Assembly: GCF_016623615.1 (NCBI RefSeq)
Contig: NZ_JAEHFX010000003.1
Coordinates: 496,001 to 560,000, forward strand
DNA from: Adhaeribacter terrigena
GTDB taxonomy: Bacteria; Bacteroidota; Bacteroidia; Cytophagales; Hymenobacteraceae
DNA length: 64,000 nt
Direction of reading: 5' to 3'
Both the position numbers and the translations under genes were made by a program. Shown in pieces: positions 60,541-64,000 of this stretch. Every line of letters begins with the position of its first letter. The stretch's first letter is position 1. A model generated the notes under the pieces. The model saw nothing but the letters and a program-made list of their open reading frames with translations, was not told the origin of the DNA and ran no database searches.

Positions 60541-61770
60541 ATGGCCCAAACAATTGCAGTGATCGGCGGCGGCGCAGCCGGCTTTTTCGGAGCCATAACC
60601 TGCGCGCAGCAAAACCCGGAAAATAACGTCCTGCTCTTCGAAAAAACCGGCAAACTGCTCACCAAAGTACTGGTTTCCGGCGGTGGCCGCTGCAACGTGA
60701 CGCACCATTGCTTCAACCCGGCAGAACTTACCAGGTTTTACCCGCGCGGCGGCAAACAACTCAAAAAGCCCTTCCAGGAATTCGGCGCGCTGGATACGGT
60801 AAACTGGTTCGAAAAACGTGGCGTAAAACTCAAAACCGAAGCCGACGGCCGCATGTTTCCCGTAACAGACAATTCTGAAACCATTGCCAACTGTCTGCTC
60901 CGCGAAGCCCGGAATGCCGGGATAGAAATTCTGACGCACACCGATATTGCCGAAATTAAGAAACTGGAAAACAACGATTTTGAACTGCGCAGCGCCAAAG
61001 GAAAAACCTGGCAGGTAAACAAAATTTTGGTAACTACCGGTGGTCAGAACAAACCCGAAAGCTACGAATGGCTGAAAGCTTTAGGTCATAAAATTGAAAA
61101 ACCGGTTCCGTCACTTTTCACTTTTAATGTGCCGGATTCTTATTTAAAAGAACTCATGGGCATTTCGGTGCCGCTTGCGGTTGTAAAAATTTCCGGGCAG
61201 AAACTCGAAAGCGAAGGGCCTTTACTCATCACGCACTGGGGTTTCAGCGGGCCGGCGGTTTTGCGGTTATCGGCCTGGGGAGCCCGGATATTAAACGAGC
61301 TCAATTATCATTTCAACATCAGCATAAACTGGGTTCCGGATTTTACCGAGGAAACGCTTCGCGCGGAATTGCTTTCCTATAAATCCCTGCACGGCAAAAA
61401 GATCATCAGCAGCAACCCGTTCTTTGGTTTGCCGCAGCGGCTTTGGAAAGTTTTCACCGATCAGGCGGGTATTTCTGCTGACTTGCGCTGGCTCGATATT
61501 TCTAATAAAAGCCTGAACAAATTACTCGAAACCTTGTTCCGTGGCACCTTTGAAGTAAAAGGAAAAACCACGTTTAAAGAAGAATTTGTAACCTGCGGCG
61601 GCGTAGCCCTTTCGGAAGTAAATATGCAAACCATGGAAAGCCGCCATGTAAAGGGCCTTTATTTTGCCGGCGAAGTACTTGATATTGATGGCTTAACCGG
61701 CGGCTTTAATTTCCAGGCCGCCTGGACCACTGGTTTTCTGGCAGGTAAAAGCATGGGCAGGGAACAATAA
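60541..61770 (+). CDS. FAD-dependent oxidoreductase, HI0933/YhiN (BaiN) family
   Basis: The 409-residue flavoprotein starts AQTIAVIGGGAAGFFGAITC (dinucleotide-binding motif), continues LLTKVLVSGGGRCNVTHHCF and GRMFPVTDNSETIANCLLRE. It has the second nucleotide-linked block KILVTTGGQNKPESYEWLKA and ends FAGEVLDIDGLTGGFNFQAA WTTGF-type, typical of the family. BaiN of gut bacteria reduces bile-acid intermediates; the true substrate in this organism is unknown. The start ATG follows the motif copy closely and is supported by the Rossmann start. Confidence 0.92.
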   Translation: MAQTIAVIGGGAAGFFGAITCAQQNPENNVLLFEKTGKLLTKVLVSGGGRCNVTHHCFNPAELTRFYPRGGKQLKKPFQEFGALDTVNWFEKRGVKLKTEADGRMFPVTDNSETIANCLLREARNAGIEILTHTDIAEIKKLENNDFELRSAKGKTWQVNKILVTTGGQNKPESYEWLKALGHKIEKPVPSLFTFNVPDSYLKELMGISVPLAVVKISGQKLESEGPLLITHWGFSGPAVLRLSAWGARILNELNYHFNISINWVPDFTEETLRAELLSYKSLHGKKIISSNPFFGLPQRLWKVFTDQAGISADLRWLDISNKSLNKLLETLFRGTFEVKGKTTFKEEFVTCGGVALSEVNMQTMESRHVKGLYFAGEVLDIDGLTGGFNFQAAWTTGFLAGKSMGREQ

Positions 61771-61851
61771 GTTCAGGTCCGCATCCTGCGATAACATTTT
61801 CAGGTATTTATAAGTACAAGAAGGCAAAAACGCTTCAAAACTTATAAAACT

Positions 61852-62307
61852 ATGAATAACCAAAAGGAAATCGTATCGGTACTGCACCACCTGATAGACC
61901 GTTGCAAAGATGGTTCTAAGGGCTTTTTCACGGCTGCCGAAGATGTGGACGACCCGCAATTGAAGACTATGTTCAAGAAATTCTCTGTGCAGCGCGACGG
62001 CATGATCACCCAGTTGCAGGATGAATTGCATAAAATTGGTAAATCTGATTCTGAAAGCGGCTCTATTGAAGGAAAAGTACACCGCGCCTGGATCGATCTT
62101 TCTTCGGCGCTGGCCAGCAAAGACCGCAAAAGAATTCTGGAAGAATGTGAACGCGGCGAAGATTATGCCGTTGCGGCCTATCAAAAAGCATTAAAAGCGG
62201 ACCTTCCGCCAAATATTCACCAGATTGTAGAGCAACAATACCAGCAGGTTAAACAAACCCACGACCAGGTACGCGACCTACGCGACCAGGCAAAAGCCAA
62301 CTCATAA
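61852..62307 (+). CDS. PA2169/DUF2383 family four-helix protein
   Basis: The 151-residue product is a ferritin-like helical bundle of the PA2169 family: VLHHLIDRCKDGSKGFFTAA, LKTMFKKFSVQRDGMITQLQ, GKVHRAWIDLSSALASKDRK and EECERGEDYAVAAYQKALKA. Members are stress-associated and of unknown biochemical function. A 50-base spacer separates it from the flavoprotein gene. Its stop codon abuts a motif copy at 62308, as for gpsA and S46. Confidence 0.88.
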   Translation: MNNQKEIVSVLHHLIDRCKDGSKGFFTAAEDVDDPQLKTMFKKFSVQRDGMITQLQDELHKIGKSDSESGSIEGKVHRAWIDLSSALASKDRKRILEECERGEDYAVAAYQKALKADLPPNIHQIVEQQYQQVKQTHDQVRDLRDQAKANS

Positions 62308-62336
62308 AAAACGCTATCCCTTCTAAAGGAAAAACC
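62308..62336 (+). repeat. Dispersed composite motif, copy 30
   Basis: Core AAAACGCTATCCCTT, spacer CTAAAGG, arm AAAAACC (5/7), directly after the stop codon of the DUF2383 gene. Confidence 0.6.
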
Positions 62337-62363
62337 GGAGCTTTCACAAGTTCCGGTTTTTTG
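62330..62363 (+). terminator. Terminator after the DUF2383 gene
   Basis: AAAAACCGGA pairs with TCCGGTTTTTT around GCTTTCACAAGT. Confidence 0.8.
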
Positions 62364-62367
62364 TATT

Positions 62368-62395
62368 ATAACGATTTGGTTTCAGCATTAAAAGT
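62368..62395 (+). repeat. Dispersed composite motif, copy 31
   Basis: Core ATAACGATTTGGTTT, 6-base spacer, arm TAAAAGT (6/7). Confidence 0.5.
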
Positions 62396-62410
62396 TAAAG
62401 GACATAAAAC

Positions 62411-62446
62411 AAAAAAGCCAGACTTTTTCAAGGTCTGGCTTTTTGC
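62411..62446 (-). terminator. Terminator of the DEAD-box helicase gene
   Basis: AAAAAGCCAGAC pairs with GTCTGGCTTTTT over a 10-base loop. Confidence 0.82.
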
Positions 62447-62599
62447 TATCAATGGTTGCAATTAAACTTTCATCTAAGGGTTTTTACGCCGGTTCTAATG
62501 AGAAGGTTGCAAATATTTAAAATTCAGGTTGATTTTCTTTAAAAGACTGAAATGAAAACTAATTAACACATTCATTTACAGGACTTTACAAAGCCAATA

Positions 62600-64000
62600 T
62601 TACCAGCTTTTTTTCTTGCCGCCACCGCTGAAACGGCCGCCGCCTTTTTTCATTTCGTCGCGCCAGTTGCCACCGCCGCCGCTGCTTCTTTCGCGGTCGC
62701 CGCCCCGGCCACCACGATCGCCGCCATCACGGCCACGGAAACCTCCGCCATCACGGTCGCCACGGTCTCTGTCGCGGAAACCACCGCCACCAGAACGGCC
62801 ACCTTCGCGGCGTTCGCCACGGCCACCGCCATCGCCAAATTCACGGCGTTCCGATCTTTCAGAATTTGCGGCCGAAGCATCTTTTTTCTGCGCTTTCTGG
62901 AACGTTACCGGAATATCGTTTATAGAAACGCGGCCCATCTGGTCCAGCACTTCCTGGGCAAATGCCAACGGAATTTCTACAAAACTGAAACGGTCGTACA
63001 GGTCAATGTCGCCAATTTTGTTTGCAGGAATGCTGGTATGCTCCGTAATTGCTTCGATGATATCTTTTGGATGCACACGGTCTTTCTTACCCATGGTAAC
63101 AAAAATACGCTCCATGCCCGGTTTCGGACCTTCAATACCTTTCGATACTTCTGCGCTTTTTTCCTTGGCTTTAGATTCGCGCATGGTCATTTTCAATAAC
63201 GCAGCTGCAACTTCCAGCGAAGTAAAATCCTGCGCCAGTAAACGCTCCACTTTGGCAACCGCTTTATCTAAATTACCTTTGGCAATAACTTCTTTAATCT
63301 GCTCCAGGAACAAAGTAGTCCGGATCTCGCTAACATCTTCGGAAGAAGGAACCGGCTGCTGCAGGATCTTCGCCTTGGTGTAGCGCATAATGTCTTTCAG
63401 TTTATAAACATCGCGGCCGGAAACAAACGAGAAGGCTTTACCAGATTTACCGGCACGGCCCGTACGGCCGATACGGTGTACGTAAGCTTCTTCGTCCTGC
63501 GGAAGGTCATAATTGAATACCGCTTCCACGTTCTCTACGTCAATACCACGGGCAGCCACATCAGTAGCAACGAGTAATTCCAGCGTGCCGCTTTTAAATT
63601 TCGCCATCACGTTAGAACGCTGCGTCTGGTTCAGGTCACCGTGCAAGGCATCGGCAAAGTAGCCGCGGGCCTGCAGGTTGCTTACCAGCTCATCTACCAT
63701 GCGCTTGGTATTACAGAAAATGATCCCGATCTTCACGTTATACATATCGAGCAAGCGCGTAAGCACTTCCATTTTCATGTTGTTGCGTACCTCGAAATAA
63801 ACCTGCTCTATATTGGTAACGGTAAGTTCGGTGTGCGTTACTTTTACAATGTGCGGGTTCTTCTGGAATTTCTTGGTGATCTCCATGATCGGCTTGCTCA
63901 TGGTAGCCGAGAAGAGAATGGTCTGGCGCGATTCAGGAACTTTGGTCAGTACGAATTCAATGTCTTCGCGGAAACCCATGTCCAGCATTTCGTCGGCCTC
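62600..64000 (-). CDS. DEAD-box RNA helicase, DeaD/CsdA type (partial, N-terminus off window)
   Basis: The frame enters at the right edge inside motif II (EADEMLDMGF) and lasts 466 residues to the stop at 62600, so motifs Q, I, Ia and Ib lie outside. Motif III is ILFSATMSKP, motif V LLVATDVAARGIDVE and motif VI YVHRIGRTGRAGK. A DbpA-like RNA-binding domain (KDRVHPKDIIEAITEHTSIP, NKIGDIDLYDRFSFVEIPLA) precedes a Gly/Arg/Asp-rich RGG tail of about 85 residues ending GGGKKKSW. It acts in ribosome assembly and cold-stress RNA handling by family analogy. Confidence 0.95.
   Translation of the reverse strand, partial: EADEMLDMGFREDIEFVLTKVPESRQTILFSATMSKPIMEITKKFQKNPHIVKVTHTELTVTNIEQVYFEVRNNMKMEVLTRLLDMYNVKIGIIFCNTKRMVDELVSNLQARGYFADALHGDLNQTQRSNVMAKFKSGTLELLVATDVAARGIDVENVEAVFNYDLPQDEEAYVHRIGRTGRAGKSGKAFSFVSGRDVYKLKDIMRYTKAKILQQPVPSSEDVSEIRTTLFLEQIKEVIAKGNLDKAVAKVERLLAQDFTSLEVAAALLKMTMRESKAKEKSAEVSKGIEGPKPGMERIFVTMGKKDRVHPKDIIEAITEHTSIPANKIGDIDLYDRFSFVEIPLAFAQEVLDQMGRVSINDIPVTFQKAQKKDASAANSERSERREFGDGGGRGERREGGRSGGGGFRDRDRGDRDGGGFRGRDGGDRGGRGGDRERSSGGGGNWRDEMKKGGGRFSGGGKKKSW

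Noticed and set aside
62616-63383. 255-codon plus-strand frame, Pro/Arg-rich
   Set aside because: It is the complement of the Gly/Arg/Asp-rich helicase tail.

Overview
The window reads as a chromosomal segment of a Bacteroidota bacterium, most likely Cytophagales/Hymenobacteraceae. The evidence is the Bacteroidota-type promoters (TTG, about 19 bp, TAnnTTTG) in front of the tRNA genes, the weak Shine-Dalgarno signals, and families typical of the phylum (DUF349 repeats, DUF3127, S46 peptidase, STAS/SEC14-like proteins, TonB-type carboxypeptidase-regulatory proteins). The genus is inference.

Layout. Positions 1 to about 10,800 look like an acquired island. It carries a WYL regulator (cut by the left edge), a YegP-like protein and a 56-residue protein, then a translesion-mutagenesis group (DnaE2-like polymerase, Y-family polymerase, XRE repressor-like protein, SRAP abasic-site protein). 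After a 970-bp AT-rich non-coding stretch come a MerR-like HTH protein and a small ORF coupled to a serine recombinase, whose frame runs through a terminator into tRNA-Thr. From 10,800 to 64,000 the content is ordinary chromosome: a PQQ-type sugar dehydrogenase lipoprotein, a second tRNA-Thr, DUF349, YqgE, pdxH, DUF1015-maf, gpsA, an efflux adaptor with TolC behind sdaAB, tryptophan 2,3-dioxygenase, smc, a histidine kinase and response regulator, hutU, a patatin/MBL pair, accA, a tandem tRNA-Asp duplication, an XRE gene near a large palindrome, L,D-transpeptidase, M1 aminopeptidase, a cyanophycin-breakdown pair, PhoH, S46 peptidase, SDR enzymes, a flavoprotein and a DEAD-box helicase cut by the right edge.

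The strongest unexplained signal is a short composite DNA motif scattered through the chromosomal part: a near-palindromic 15-bp core (AAAACGSTAYSGTTT), 7 unconserved bases, then AAAAAGT. I found 31 intergenic copies by eye that keep this geometry between 10.9 and 62.4 kb (about one per 1.7 kb), in both orientations, plus two inside genes and several weaker ones. The spacer bases vary while both arms and the spacing are kept, which looks more like a protein-binding site under selection than a copied repeat. The motif is essentially absent from the first 10.9 kb, which independently supports that region being foreign. I do not recognise the motif, and its function is unknown.

All coordinates and motif matches were read by eye. 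No database search or motif statistics were run.
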